A stretch of DNA of 64,000 nt from Microscilla marina ATCC 23134. GTDB lineage: Bacteria; Bacteroidota; Bacteroidia; Cytophagales; Microscillaceae. Positions 36,393 to 45,343 of this stretch are shown here, piece by piece (position 1 is the stretch's first letter; each line of letters starts with the position of its first letter). The stretch covers positions 22,186 to 86,185 of the forward strand of contig NZ_AAWS01000041.1 of the NCBI RefSeq assembly GCF_000169175.1, given 5' to 3'. The position numbers were made by a program, and so were the translations under genes. A model generated the notes under the pieces. That model was not told where the DNA came from and searched no databases. It worked only from the letters and a program-made list of their open reading frames with translations.

Positions 36393-36767
36393 ATGCATTT
36401 ATTTATTCCTCAAGGCGACTTTAGCCCAGCTATTTATTGGGACTACACTATCATTAGGCTAGACATCAGGGGAGAGTCTACTATGGAAAACCCTCAGGAT
36501 TTTTATGCCCATCTGATTGATTTGCTCCAGCCATCTTTGGCGGCAAACCCTTGTAAAAAACTGGAGCTCAACCTGGACTTATCGTACCTCAATACCGGCT
36601 CTCAAAAGTCTTTGTATGAGCTCTTCGAATTCTTCATAGATCAAGGGCTGGATGCCTACATCAATTGGTGGGTAGACGACGCTGAAGACGATTACGAACT
36701 ACAGGCCATTGGTGATTATACCTGTGATTTTCCTGCTTTTCGGGTGAGGGTGCTCCAGCGGGCTTGA
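36393..36767 (+). CDS. SiaC-like regulatory phosphoprotein (DUF1987)
   Basis: A 124-aa protein from the ATG at 36393. It fits the SiaC/DUF1987 pattern: I-R-G-E-S-x-x-E-N-P-x-x-F-Y early, then L-D-L-S-Y-L-N-T-G-S-Q-K-S, then I-N-W-W. In Pseudomonas aeruginosa SiaC the phosphorylated residue is Thr68 in an N-T-S-S-K context; here Thr68 lies in N-T-G-S, at the same position and in the same motif. In that system a kinase (SiaB) and a PP2C phosphatase (SiaA) set the phosphorylation state, which controls binding to a diguanylate cyclase. No kinase or cyclase gene is seen here, but a SpoIIE/PP2C sensor phosphatase lies 7-9 kb away at 43178. The usual acidic D-E-D-M stretch is altered to D-D-A-E-D-D. 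Confidence 0.75.
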   Translation: MHLFIPQGDFSPAIYWDYTIIRLDIRGESTMENPQDFYAHLIDLLQPSLAANPCKKLELNLDLSYLNTGSQKSLYELFEFFIDQGLDAYINWWVDDAEDDYELQAIGDYTCDFPAFRVRVLQRA

Positions 36768-37198
36768 ATACATTGTCTTTATCATGCATCAAGTCCACTT
36801 TTTGTCTTCTTTCAATGTTGGGTTTTTGGTTGTTTTTGCTGTTTTTGGTAGACAGGCGCAAGCCCTTAGGCGTTGATGCATATCGGTGTTTCAAGTGCCC
36901 TGCTTAACTGTGTTGAGCTCATTATAACAGGCTACCCAATGGGGCGATATTTAGCAATAGGTTCGGTTTATGGGGAGCTCACCCTTTGTATAGCATTGAT
37001 TTTTAAAGACTTATAAAAGTTGTGTAAAGAAAATCGGCACGGTAGAGCTGCGCCGATTCATCGAAGGGTTAGAAATAATCTCGATTGTTATTTATCCAAA
37101 TTAATGAACAACTTATCCAGTGTGCCAGGCTCTAATATTACTTGTTGCTCATTGCGCCGGCATGCATTGGTATGGCTACTTAAAAAAATAAACTACCC
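36768..37198. other. Gap with dispersed repeat copy 2
   Basis: About 430 bp with no credible gene. It holds the second TTAACT..TTGAGCTCA element at 36904-37019 and must contain the promoter for the envelope genes that follow. Confidence 0.4.
36904..37019. repeat. Dispersed intergenic repeat, copy 2
   Basis: It starts with TTAACTGTGTTGAGCTCA, continues with GGTTCGGTTTATGG and ends with TTTGTATAGCATTGATTTT..ACTTA. The last part matches copy 3 at 42191-42226. An upstream ATGCATATCGGT string also recurs there. Confidence 0.5.
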
Positions 37199-38029
37199 GT
37201 GAACAACTATCATACATATCTTTTGCTACTGTCGACAGTGTTCTGCACTGCCTTCTTCTTTCAGGCAAATGCCCAATTGTTTTTTTCAAAAAAAGCGGTA
37301 TTGAAGTACCACAAAATAACATTGGATACTTCTAAAAACACCATTACGCTCAACTTTGACCTACAGGGACCTGCCAACCGATATTATGTAACCCGTTTGT
37401 ATTACTCCAGCAACAATGCCCGCTCGTTTAAGGGACCTTTGCAAGCGGTGAACGGCGATGTAGGCGATAGCATCAGGGTAGGCAATAACAAAAGCATTGC
37501 CTGGTCTTTTGTCAAAGACAACCCTTACTTCAGTGGAAAGAATGTGATTTTTAAAATAGAATCTACCGAAATACCCAAACAAGCCAAGGGTGGCCCAAGA
37601 CACGCGCTCAAATCGTTGCTGTTGCCTGGTTGGGGAGATTATAAAGTGAGGGATGGCTACCATTATGAATGGATTCCGACCGCAGCATTTACCCTGTTGG
37701 GTACCGGAGTTTTCTTTCGGTTTTGGGCAGACCATCTGTATGAAGGCTATGACCTGAGCGACCCCAACAGCGAAACCGCCCACCAACGTTTATTTCAAAC
37801 CGCACAGTCTTACAATATTTTATCACAGGTTTTGTTAGGAGCCTCAGCCATTGTGTGGTTGGGTGATGTGCTGGGGGTGTACCTCAAAGGGCGAAAAAAC
37901 CTGAAAAAATATTTTCCAAAACGAGAGGAAGAAGCCAAAAAAACTGCCTGGCTATTGCCCGCTGAGATAGTGCCTTCTATTGCTCGGTTTTCGGGCGGAT
38001 TTCAGTTAAATATTTTGTGGAGATTTTAA
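37199..38029 (+). CDS. Envelope protein with signal peptide, DUF5683-like
   Basis: A 276-aa protein. The GTG at 37199 is taken as start because it alone keeps the full signal peptide (hydrophobic core, cut after Q-A-N-A-Q near residue 26); no closer ATG exists. Residues 30-125 look like a beta-sandwich. Then comes G-G-P-R-H-A-L-K-S-L-L-L-P-G-W-G-D-Y, a motif typical of small Bacteroidota membrane proteins that precedes two hydrophobic segments (about 158-175 and 205-225). The next gene starts 3 bp after its stop, so the two are an operon. It probably sits in the inner membrane or periplasm as a part of the PKD-lipoprotein, CHASE2 and caspase set. Function unknown. Confidence 0.7.
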   Translation: MNNYHTYLLLLSTVFCTAFFFQANAQLFFSKKAVLKYHKITLDTSKNTITLNFDLQGPANRYYVTRLYYSSNNARSFKGPLQAVNGDVGDSIRVGNNKSIAWSFVKDNPYFSGKNVIFKIESTEIPKQAKGGPRHALKSLLLPGWGDYKVRDGYHYEWIPTAAFTLLGTGVFFRFWADHLYEGYDLSDPNSETAHQRLFQTAQSYNILSQVLLGASAIVWLGDVLGVYLKGRKNLKKYFPKREEEAKKTAWLLPAEIVPSIARFSGGFQLNILWRF

Positions 38030-38031
38030 GT

Positions 38032-39456
38032 ATGTCGATGATGTTTTATCAAAATAAATGCCTCAAAAACACTGGGTTACTGCTGATTTATGGAAGTTTG
38101 TTGGGCTTGTTTACCAGTTGCCTTTTTCAGGAACAAGCGTATGTGCCCCTCAGCGCCGACTTTATCCCTTCACGCACTACCATACAGGTGGGCGACACGG
38201 TAAAGTTTACGAATGGGTCTCAAGTGGCAGCATCGTTTCTATGGGATTTTAAAGACGGCACCCAAAGTACCCAAGCCAACCCTCAGCATGTTTTTGGCGA
38301 TACCGGACGCTATGCGGTAACCATGGTGAGCACCAAACGAGACAAAACAACCAGCGACTCAATGGTCAAAGAGGTGGTAGTACTGCCTGCTCCAGGTCAA
38401 GCCCAAAATACAGTCTTGATAGAAGGAAATTCAGAAGATAAGTATGGCTTTAGAATGACTCAACTGGCTGATGGTAATCTTGTGTTGGCAGGTCGGCAAA
38501 ACCTGGGCAACCTACAGGTGATCAAGACACCTGATGGTGCTACACGTGTTTGGGAAACAGACTTGAACAACATTGCCAGGGGGCAACTTTTTGTGGAGGC
38601 AGTCAAAGAGTTGTCAGATGGTAGCATTGTGGTAGTAGGGCATTATTTTGACCTGGTGGGTGCCAGCGATGCTTTTATTGTAAAACTGGATGCTGACGGC
38701 AAGGAGGCTTGGCGCAATAAGTTGGCAACAGTAGACCACGAAATTTATAAAGATTTTGTAGAGGGCAGCCAGGCAAGCGTAGTGGTATTGGCTTCCATCA
38801 ACCAAACCCAGGTTCAACTCAATGAGTACTCATCGGCTGGGGTACTCATCAGAAGCAAAACATTTGGCGAAACCCACGTACCAGCGTCTATGTTGTGGGA
38901 CCAAAACGCTAAGATCATCATTGCTGGAACCAACTTGAGTAGTTCGAATCCTTTTGTGTTGCAACTTGACAGTGAGCTGACCCAAGAGAAACTGCAGGAC
39001 CTGGGTTTTGATGGAGAGATTTTTAAAATTATACAACTGACCAATGGGGACTTGGTAGTGGCGGGCAACCAAACCATTGATAGTAGCCGCCGGGCAATGA
39101 TTGCCAGGGTAAATGTTGGCAGTTTGGCTACGGTTTGGCTAACCAACCCCATGGCTTATAGTAGAAAAGCCTCTGAGGAAACTTTTGTAGATGTGGTAGC
39201 GTCAGGGCAAAATGTATTTGCCCTGGGTACTCACGGCAACCCATTGAGCGGTACTGATGTTTTGGTATGTAAATATGGTCAGACCAATGAGGCTATCTCA
39301 TTAGAGATGCTCAGTGTTTTTGGAGGAAGCCAAGATGAACAAGGAAGACAGCTATTGCTCAGTGAATCTACGCTTTTTTTTATAGGCGAAACGGAGAGTT
39401 TTAGTAACAGCTTTAAGGCAATCTATTTTGTGAAACTAGATTTAAACCTGGACTAG
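38032..39456 (+). CDS. PKD-domain lipoprotein with propeller-like repeats
   Basis: A 474-aa protein from the ATG at 38032, 3 bp after the previous stop; a longer in-frame GTG reading overlaps that gene and is less likely. It has a lipoprotein signal with Cys30 in L-F-T-S-C. A PKD domain covers about 42-125 (V-G-D-T-V-K-F-T-N, F-L-W-D-F-K-D-G, H-V-F-G-D-T-G-R-Y-A-V). The rest consists of about six repeats of 45-55 residues with L-x-D-G-x-L-V-L-A-G and similar strands, as in beta-propellers. It is expected on the outer membrane or cell surface, probably binding protein or glycan. It forms an operon with the gene before it and lies 42 bp before the CHASE2 gene. Confidence 0.8.
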   Translation: MSMMFYQNKCLKNTGLLLIYGSLLGLFTSCLFQEQAYVPLSADFIPSRTTIQVGDTVKFTNGSQVAASFLWDFKDGTQSTQANPQHVFGDTGRYAVTMVSTKRDKTTSDSMVKEVVVLPAPGQAQNTVLIEGNSEDKYGFRMTQLADGNLVLAGRQNLGNLQVIKTPDGATRVWETDLNNIARGQLFVEAVKELSDGSIVVVGHYFDLVGASDAFIVKLDADGKEAWRNKLATVDHEIYKDFVEGSQASVVVLASINQTQVQLNEYSSAGVLIRSKTFGETHVPASMLWDQNAKIIIAGTNLSSSNPFVLQLDSELTQEKLQDLGFDGEIFKIIQLTNGDLVVAGNQTIDSSRRAMIARVNVGSLATVWLTNPMAYSRKASEETFVDVVASGQNVFALGTHGNPLSGTDVLVCKYGQTNEAISLEMLSVFGGSQDEQGRQLLLSESTLFFIGETESFSNSFKAIYFVKLDLNLD

Positions 39457-39498
39457 CATCGCTGTTTTTTATTCAATGGCACTTTAAGGGAAACAATA

Positions 39499-40830
39499 AT
39501 GGCTAAGAAAAGAAATATTCAAGGCATTTTATGGAGTTGGTTGCACGCCGCTGTCATGGTATTGTTTACTTGGGTATGGCTCAACTTTGGTCCTACCTCA
39601 GAAGACGAAAGGTTACTCATTCGAGCATCTACCATTGCCAAACGTTTGCTGTTTAATATAGCGCCTGATCGCCCCCAGCGACATGAGCTCATGTTTATCA
39701 ATGTTGCCCACGACTTAGATTTGATTCCACGACTTGATGGAAACGGTAAGAAGTTAATTACCAATCGAGCAGCGCTTGCCCGTGTGCTTGAGTTTTTTAA
39801 ACAGCACCCTGACTACTACCGCTACATTGTTTGTGATATTGTGTTTGACCAGGCAGACGAAAGTGAAAACGGACGCCTTAAGGACTCCTTGCTGAGGGCG
39901 GCTTTTGCCAATTTGCCCAGGGTGGTTTGTGCAGCAGGCACCAATAGTAAAGGAGCGTTGAATCAAGGGCTTTTTCCGGGAAAAAAAGCCGCCGTGGAAT
40001 ACCGTGCCAGGCAAGGGAGCCTTTTTCTAAAGTTCAAGCTGTATCAGGGAAAAAACAAGAGTTTGCCTTTGGTAATGTATGAAGACATTCATCAAGGCAA
40101 AATGGCCTCTCAGGGCTTGGGCTATACACTCAATGGTCGTCCCTCTTTTAATAAAATGATTATTGACTTTAGGGTAAGGCAGCACCACCTCAGAGATACC
40201 AGCTTTTATGGAGGATATTACACCCTACAAACAATGGGAGAACTGATAGATGTATATGAGTTTGATGCAGACATTTTTGACTTTATGAAAAAACACCGCC
40301 CCATTGTAATGATTGGAGATTTTACCCGGGCTGATGTGCATCGTACTGTAGTAGGGCAAACCGCCGGAACCCTTATTTTACTGAATGTTTACCTGGGGTT
40401 GGTCAAAGGACAATCAATCATTTCGCCGTTTTTGGTGCTTTTAATTTGGCTGGGCTACTTTGTATTGTCTTACCTTACTTTTTATGGTTTGCCTTTCAAA
40501 ACCAGCAACACCTGGCGTAGGTTTAGTCAAACGTTCTTTGGCAAACTTATCATCGAGTACATCAGCATTGCTTTGTTTCTGATGTTGCTGACGGTGCTCA
40601 CCTATGCCTTGTTTCATGTACACCTCAATATTTTAATCATGGGAGTATACATCAGGTTATTGTATTGGGTGCTTAGCTGGCGCAGAAGGCGCAAAGAGCA
40701 AAGGCATAGCCCAAAACAAGAGCAAAGACAAGAAGGCCCACGACCGAGTGAGTTTGACCAAAAGGACATAAGCATGTACAAACCCGGAAAACATAAAGCA
40801 TGGAAGAAAAGAAGTTTTATCCGTGGTTGA
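39499..40830 (+). CDS. CHASE2-domain membrane protein without output domain
   Basis: A 443-aa protein. A single membrane helix lies at about 10-30. A periplasmic region of about 260 residues has the CHASE2 features (N-V-A-H-D-L...I-P-R before a loop, then Y-I-V-C-D-I-V-F-D, and a late P-I-V-M-I-G-D-F). Three helices (about 290-325 and 345-395) end the sensor. CHASE2 is known as an extracellular sensory domain of kinases and cyclases; here the cytoplasmic part is only a basic, Arg/Lys/Gln-rich tail of about 50 residues with no kinase, cyclase or phosphatase. It must therefore signal through partners. The secreted caspase gene lies 240 bp downstream, beyond a palindromic element. Bacteroidota often place CHASE2 beside caspase-fold proteins. 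Confidence 0.75.
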   Translation: MAKKRNIQGILWSWLHAAVMVLFTWVWLNFGPTSEDERLLIRASTIAKRLLFNIAPDRPQRHELMFINVAHDLDLIPRLDGNGKKLITNRAALARVLEFFKQHPDYYRYIVCDIVFDQADESENGRLKDSLLRAAFANLPRVVCAAGTNSKGALNQGLFPGKKAAVEYRARQGSLFLKFKLYQGKNKSLPLVMYEDIHQGKMASQGLGYTLNGRPSFNKMIIDFRVRQHHLRDTSFYGGYYTLQTMGELIDVYEFDADIFDFMKKHRPIVMIGDFTRADVHRTVVGQTAGTLILLNVYLGLVKGQSIISPFLVLLIWLGYFVLSYLTFYGLPFKTSNTWRRFSQTFFGKLIIEYISIALFLMLLTVLTYALFHVHLNILIMGVYIRLLYWVLSWRRRRKEQRHSPKQEQRQEGPRPSEFDQKDISMYKPGKHKAWKKRSFIRG

Positions 40831-40908
40831 GCACCCTTGCAAGAGGTGCAGTGGTGTGATCACCATCTAAAAGTGTGCTGTTACTTACTACTAATAAGGA
40901 ATGACTAT

Positions 40909-41054
40909 GTAATGTAGTCAAAATAACTTCCCCATTTTAACTGTATATTTTAGTCGCTATACATCGTTGAAAAATAGCCGAATAGCGCTGCTATTAGCCG
41001 ATTTTTCGCCTTGTCTAGCGAAAAAATATTTACTTAAATTTGCTGACATTATTT
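40909..41054. repeat. Palindromic intergenic element C
   Basis: A long hairpin: GAAAAAT..CCGAATAGC against GCTATT..CCGATTTTTC at 40969-41007, and outer TCGCTA/TAGCGA at 40954-40959/41016-41021. Imperfect ends TAATGTAGTCA (40910) and TGCTGACATTA (41041) close it. It stops only 14 bp before the caspase start codon, so it probably affects that mRNA. Confidence 0.5.
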
Positions 41055-41067
41055 CGGCAACATTACT

Positions 41068-41979
41068 ATGATAAAAAAAAGTGTTTTTTTGATATGTTTT
41101 TTTGGGGCAATGCTTGTGCTGGAAGAGAAAGCGAATGCCCAGAAAAAAAGAAAACCAAAAACCATTGAAGTGTTGACCCCTAAAGTTACACTTGACTTGG
41201 GCTATTTGAGAAAAGATGATATCAATGCCACAGACTTTGCTTTTGATGCCCAGGCAAAAAACTACCTGCTGTTAATGGCTTGCGACAAATATAAGTATTG
41301 GCGCCCACTCAACAACCCAGTAAAAGATGCACAAGATGTAAAAAAGGTATTGCTGCAAAAATATGGCTTTCAACAGGAGAACGTGTTTGAACTGATGAAT
41401 GAAGAAGTGACGGCCATTAAAGTTGAAAAAGCTTTTGACCAATTGAGTGAGTTGGGCAACAACCGTGACAACCTCATTATTTACTATTCGGGGCATGGGC
41501 ACTATGACAAAAAATATGATGAGGGTTTTTGGGTACCAGTAGATGGTCGCACCAGCTACCAAAGCTCTTATATTCGCAATGCAGACATCACCAAATACAT
41601 TAAAAGACTAAAGTTTAAACATGTTTTTTTGATTGTAGATGCCTGTTTTTCCGGGTCATTGTTTGTAAAAGGGCGCCGGGGGTATGAAGAAAAAGTAGAA
41701 TCTCTCAAGTCACGTTGGGGGTTTGCCTCAGGCAGCCTGGAGTTTGTCTCGGATGGTAAGAAAGGCGAAAACAGCCCTTTTGCCAAGCACTTACTCAATT
41801 ACCTAAGAGGAAGCGTACAAGACAAGTTTCCTGTGTCGCAGCTTATTCAGGCAGTAAAGGTAGCTGTAGCCAACAATACCAAACAAGTGCCCGTAGGCAG
41901 GCCTCTACAGGGGGTAGGCGATGCCGGAGGAGAGTTTATTTTTTACAATCACCAAGGCAAAGATCACTCTAAAAAATAG
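41068..41979 (+). CDS. Secreted caspase-fold (C14) peptidase
   Basis: A 303-aa protein with a signal peptide (hydrophobic core to about residue 20, cut near A-N-A-Q) and the complete caspase catalytic pair: His143 in Y-Y-S-G-H-G-H and Cys193 in I-V-D-A-C-F-S-G. The N-terminal Y-L-L-L-M-A-C-D strand and N-N-P-V-K-D-A-Q-D-V helix are as in metacaspase-like p20 domains. The C-terminal part has the usual S-P-F-A-K-H-L-L-N-Y-L helix and a final G-D-A-G-G-E-F-I-F strand. It should be a periplasmic or secreted Lys/Arg- or Asp-directed peptidase; specificity cannot be read. It is the last gene of the 37-42 kb envelope set. A palindromic element lies directly before the start. Confidence 0.85.
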   Translation: MIKKSVFLICFFGAMLVLEEKANAQKKRKPKTIEVLTPKVTLDLGYLRKDDINATDFAFDAQAKNYLLLMACDKYKYWRPLNNPVKDAQDVKKVLLQKYGFQQENVFELMNEEVTAIKVEKAFDQLSELGNNRDNLIIYYSGHGHYDKKYDEGFWVPVDGRTSYQSSYIRNADITKYIKRLKFKHVFLIVDACFSGSLFVKGRRGYEEKVESLKSRWGFASGSLEFVSDGKKGENSPFAKHLLNYLRGSVQDKFPVSQLIQAVKVAVANNTKQVPVGRPLQGVGDAGGEFIFYNHQGKDHSKK

Positions 41980-42130
41980 CTGCATGAGTTGGGTAAAATC
42001 AATGAATACCGCCAAACAATCAATAGCCAAGTAAAAGTGAAAAGCCCCGACAGGGGCAAGTCCCTAGATGCCGATGAATATCGGTACCCCGCAAGCGGGA
42101 TGTCGGCGTAGCCTCCACTAGGCAAACTCT

Positions 42131-42226
42131 GTTTAACTCCGTTGAGCTCATCAAAGCAAGCTGTAGATTCGGTTCATAAGTAACTAAACTTTTGTATTGC
42201 ACTGATTTTCAGTAACTTACAAGAAG
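42131..42226. repeat. Dispersed intergenic repeat, copy 3
   Basis: GTTTAACTCCGTTGAGCTCATC, then ATTCGGTTCATAAG, then TTTGTATTGCACTGATTTTCAGTAACTTA. Order and spacing match copy 2. Confidence 0.5.
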
Positions 42227-42437
42227 CATAGTTAAAGGCTCCGACAAGGTGCCAGGTGTACCCTGTTCTATAGGTCGCTAACAAACACATAGTTCTTTCA
42301 TTTTCAGCAGGAAACAAAGGGCAGATGTGGTTTATTATGCTGTGTCAATCACTTGCCAGTTTTTGGGCTGATAGACCTGCCCTGCTCAAATGAGGGGCAA
42401 GCAACAATGAATTGATTTTTAAAATATTTATGAAACT

Positions 42438-42494
42438 GCTGGGTGGAAGTTGTTAAACTTTGCAGGAGGGTGTGTACTCTACCCAGCTTTTTTT
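42438..42494 (+). terminator. Terminator-like hairpin in gap
   Basis: GCTGGGT at 42438-42444 pairs with ACCCAGC at 42481-42487, followed by seven T. The loop is long (36 bases). No clear gene ends here. Confidence 0.4.
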
Positions 42495-43177
42495 AAAAAA
42501 GTACCGTCCTCGCCTCGGTTGTGTGTTTTCACCAATTGATAAATCCCGCCATTCGGGGGCGATCGAAACTCTAAAATAAGTCGTTTTTTAGGCTTGTGGA
42601 TGGTTTGATTTAGCTTTGCTGAGCACCGATATTTATCGGCATCTAAGGACTCGTAAACTCGGTTGTGGAGACATAAATCAGGGTGAAAAATAGTAGGGTA
42701 GAGTAGAGGGTATGGCAGAAATGCAAAAATTATTTGGATACCACTCAAATAACATTTGGCTTGGCAGAACCTCTCAAGTGCAAAAGAAGCCCTTTGCCAA
42801 GCCAATGTTTTTGTACCATTTGTTCAAATATAAGAGTTAAGGTTATGCATAGCATCAATTGCCCCAAGACTTCAGGTGGGCATAGGTGAGACTTCAGGTA
42901 TTATGGCGGTTTACCTGGCCTTTGTAACCATTCATCAAAGTTGTAAATAAATGTATAATGAAGTTTGGTTGACCATCTATGAATAGCGTCTAACAGCGAT
43001 GGGATCGGTGTAGCTAAATAACTGGAGTTAGGCAAACCTTTCTAAGCACCTCTATTTTGATGGTTATATTGCTCTATTGTTTCGCAATGCATCGCTTATA
43101 GCTGATTGCTTGCTGCTACTTAATATATATTTAGAGGCTTGCTTCTGGCAAGGCAGCGCTCTTGGGTTCTAAAAACC

Positions 43178-45343
43178 TTAGATTTGTATGCCTACCACCA
43201 AAATATCGTCTCGTTGCTTTTCACCTTGCGTATGCTCCTCCAGCTTTTGTTGCAAGAAGTGCCCTTGAGTGGGCAAACCTCGTGTTTGAGCATCCAATAA
43301 GAGTTGTTGAAAGCGAAGTGAGCCTATTTTTTTACGGAGCGAGTTATTTTGGTCTATGTAGCCATCACTACAAAGGTAAATGGTTCCACCAGCCCCCAAG
43401 TCGAGGCATTGATTGGCAAAGGAAATGTCGCTGCGTTGGATTCCTCCAATAGATTTGGGTGTTCCCTTTAGTACTTGTAATTGCTGTGGGCTATGCTTGC
43501 TAACATAGTAAATAGGGCGTTTGGCGCCAGCAAAAATGATTTTTTTGCTATTTTTTTCGATCAGGCATAAGGCGATGTCCATGCCATTCCGGTCATTGGA
43601 TGTTTTCTGATCCAGGGCGTGTTCTATTGCCCGATGCAGGAGCTCCAGGATGCGCGCCGGATTGTAAATTTGCCTCACTTTGATGATGTGATCAAGCAAG
43701 GTATTGCTAATCATGCTCATAAATGCTCCAGGCACCCCATGCCCAGTACAGTCTGCCACTGCCATAAAAATTTTGTTATTGATGGTCTCTATCCAATAAA
43801 AATCACCACTGACTATATCCTTGGGAAGGTATAACACAAAGTGGTTGCCAAGGATATCCTTCATTTTTTTTTCAGAGGGCAAAATGGCTTGTTGTATGTT
43901 GCGTGCAGCCCGAATACTTTGGTCGATGTGTTTTTTGCTAATCCGCAGGTCTTGGTTTTGTTGCTCAATTACTTCTTGCTGTGTCTCCAGCTCTTCTTTT
44001 GCTTGCAAAAGCGCTTCATTTTGGGTCATAATTTCTTCATTCGATTCTTTGAGCGCTTTGGTGCGTTCAGTTACTTTTTTTTCCAGCGCTTCGTTTTGGG
44101 TGGCAATAAGGAGTTCATTTTCTTTAATTTTTTTCAGCAGTTGCTTTTGAGTAAGGTATTTTTCACGTTTGATCAGGTTTATTTTATCTCCAATGGCGAA
44201 AGAAAAAAATACGGCCTCCAGTGCTACTCCTGCTTGTGGAGCAAGGTGCACCAATAAGTTAGGAGAAGTAATACCTGTAACATACAATATGTTTACCAGG
44301 GTACCTGCTATAGAGAACGCCCAGGCAACGAGGTAATACCGAGCTACCACCACCCCCTTTAGGTACAAATAGCCTGGCAGTAATATGCCCACAAGCGTGC
44401 TGAGGAGTGCCACAGGAAATACAATGCTAAATACAGTATATTGCAGGCTTAGTATAAATAATACTGAGCAGGCGATGGTCATAAACACCGCTATTCTATG
44501 AATCCACCTGGAGTGACGGCGTGTTTCTAAAAATAAAATAGCAAACAGAAAGCTCAGCACCAATACCAAAGCAAACAAGGAGTCATTGTAAAGTTTCCAG
44601 TAGGTGGCATAGGGCAATACATATAAGTAATGCCCGCTGGCCACCAGAAGCAATAATGTGCTAAATATTTCCAGCACTACATACAGCAAGAGCACCAGCT
44701 CGCCCAGCACAAAAAACAGAAACAGGTTGTAGACAATCATTACTGCCAGCATGCCATAAATAAAGGCGTTGATCATTCCTTGTATCACAGTATGGTTTTG
44801 AAAAGAATGAGCCGTATAAATTTTGACCGGAAACTGGACCGATGTAGACTTGAGGCGAACATACAGGCAGGCGTGTTTTTGACTAGCTACAAGAGTGAGC
44901 ACAGGATAAGGGTAATAAATCTTTCTTTGGTGGAAACTGCCGTTAAACAAGCCCATTTTTTTTGCTTTCCAACGTGGTTGGGATTGCTTTTTATTAACAT
45001 AAAAAAAAGTAACTTCCCGAATAAAGCTGGTGACCTCCAAAATTAATTTTTGGGGACGGCTGTCATGGCTACCAATGCATACTTTAAACCAGTGGGTGCT
45101 GGATGAAAAGCCAAAATTGAGCGTGGGTGGAGACTTGAATTTGTTTTGATATTGGGGCAGCAGCACATCTTTGAGGCTAAGCCGATTATTTTTATCCTCA
45201 AGCCAATGAATCTGATCTTTAGTGAGGGCAAGCCGATCGCTGCCTGATGGGAGGTAAACCACAGGAGGCTGATGGGTGGCCTGAGCAATGCTATGGGTAC
45301 TCAAAACGGATAGTATTATTGCCCAAAAAAAGTGCTTTATCAT
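43178..45343 (-). CDS. 7TMR-DISM sensor with SpoIIE/PP2C phosphatase
   Basis: A 721-aa protein with a signal peptide (to about residue 20). A periplasmic beta-rich 7TMR-DISMED2-type domain covers about 30-180, then seven membrane helices (about 185-390), a coiled coil full of Glu, Gln and Asn (about 395-490), and a PP2C-type SpoIIE domain from about 500. The phosphatase shows K-D-I-V-S-G-D-F-Y-W, A-D-C-T-G-H-G-V-P-G-A-F-M-S, and a late S-D-G-Y-I-D-Q and R-D-D-I-L-V-V, the metal-binding acidic residues of active enzymes. It should sense an external ligand and dephosphorylate a cytoplasmic Ser/Thr phosphoprotein. SiaA of the SiaABCD pathway is a membrane PP2C of this kind, and a SiaC-like protein is encoded at 36393. 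The gene is transcribed alone. Confidence 0.9.
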   Translation of the reverse strand: MIKHFFWAIILSVLSTHSIAQATHQPPVVYLPSGSDRLALTKDQIHWLEDKNNRLSLKDVLLPQYQNKFKSPPTLNFGFSSSTHWFKVCIGSHDSRPQKLILEVTSFIREVTFFYVNKKQSQPRWKAKKMGLFNGSFHQRKIYYPYPVLTLVASQKHACLYVRLKSTSVQFPVKIYTAHSFQNHTVIQGMINAFIYGMLAVMIVYNLFLFFVLGELVLLLYVVLEIFSTLLLLVASGHYLYVLPYATYWKLYNDSLFALVLVLSFLFAILFLETRRHSRWIHRIAVFMTIACSVLFILSLQYTVFSIVFPVALLSTLVGILLPGYLYLKGVVVARYYLVAWAFSIAGTLVNILYVTGITSPNLLVHLAPQAGVALEAVFFSFAIGDKINLIKREKYLTQKQLLKKIKENELLIATQNEALEKKVTERTKALKESNEEIMTQNEALLQAKEELETQQEVIEQQNQDLRISKKHIDQSIRAARNIQQAILPSEKKMKDILGNHFVLYLPKDIVSGDFYWIETINNKIFMAVADCTGHGVPGAFMSMISNTLLDHIIKVRQIYNPARILELLHRAIEHALDQKTSNDRNGMDIALCLIEKNSKKIIFAGAKRPIYYVSKHSPQQLQVLKGTPKSIGGIQRSDISFANQCLDLGAGGTIYLCSDGYIDQNNSLRKKIGSLRFQQLLLDAQTRGLPTQGHFLQQKLEEHTQGEKQRDDILVVGIQI

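Larger units (their letters stand above)
41980..43177. other. 1.2-kb gap with repeats
   Basis: No credible gene: a 108-codon reverse frame at 42479-42805 has no family sense. It holds repeat copy 3 (42131-42226), an AGATGCCGATgaATATCGG palindrome near 42067 with an inverted relative near 42616-42645, a terminator-like hairpin at 42438-42494, and small G/C-rich hairpins (CCCCGCAAGCGGG near 42088). It looks like a sink for intergenic elements. Confidence 0.45.

Noticed and set aside
42479..42805. Reverse frame of about 108 codons
   Set aside because: It crosses a repeat-rich gap and has no domain or signal features.
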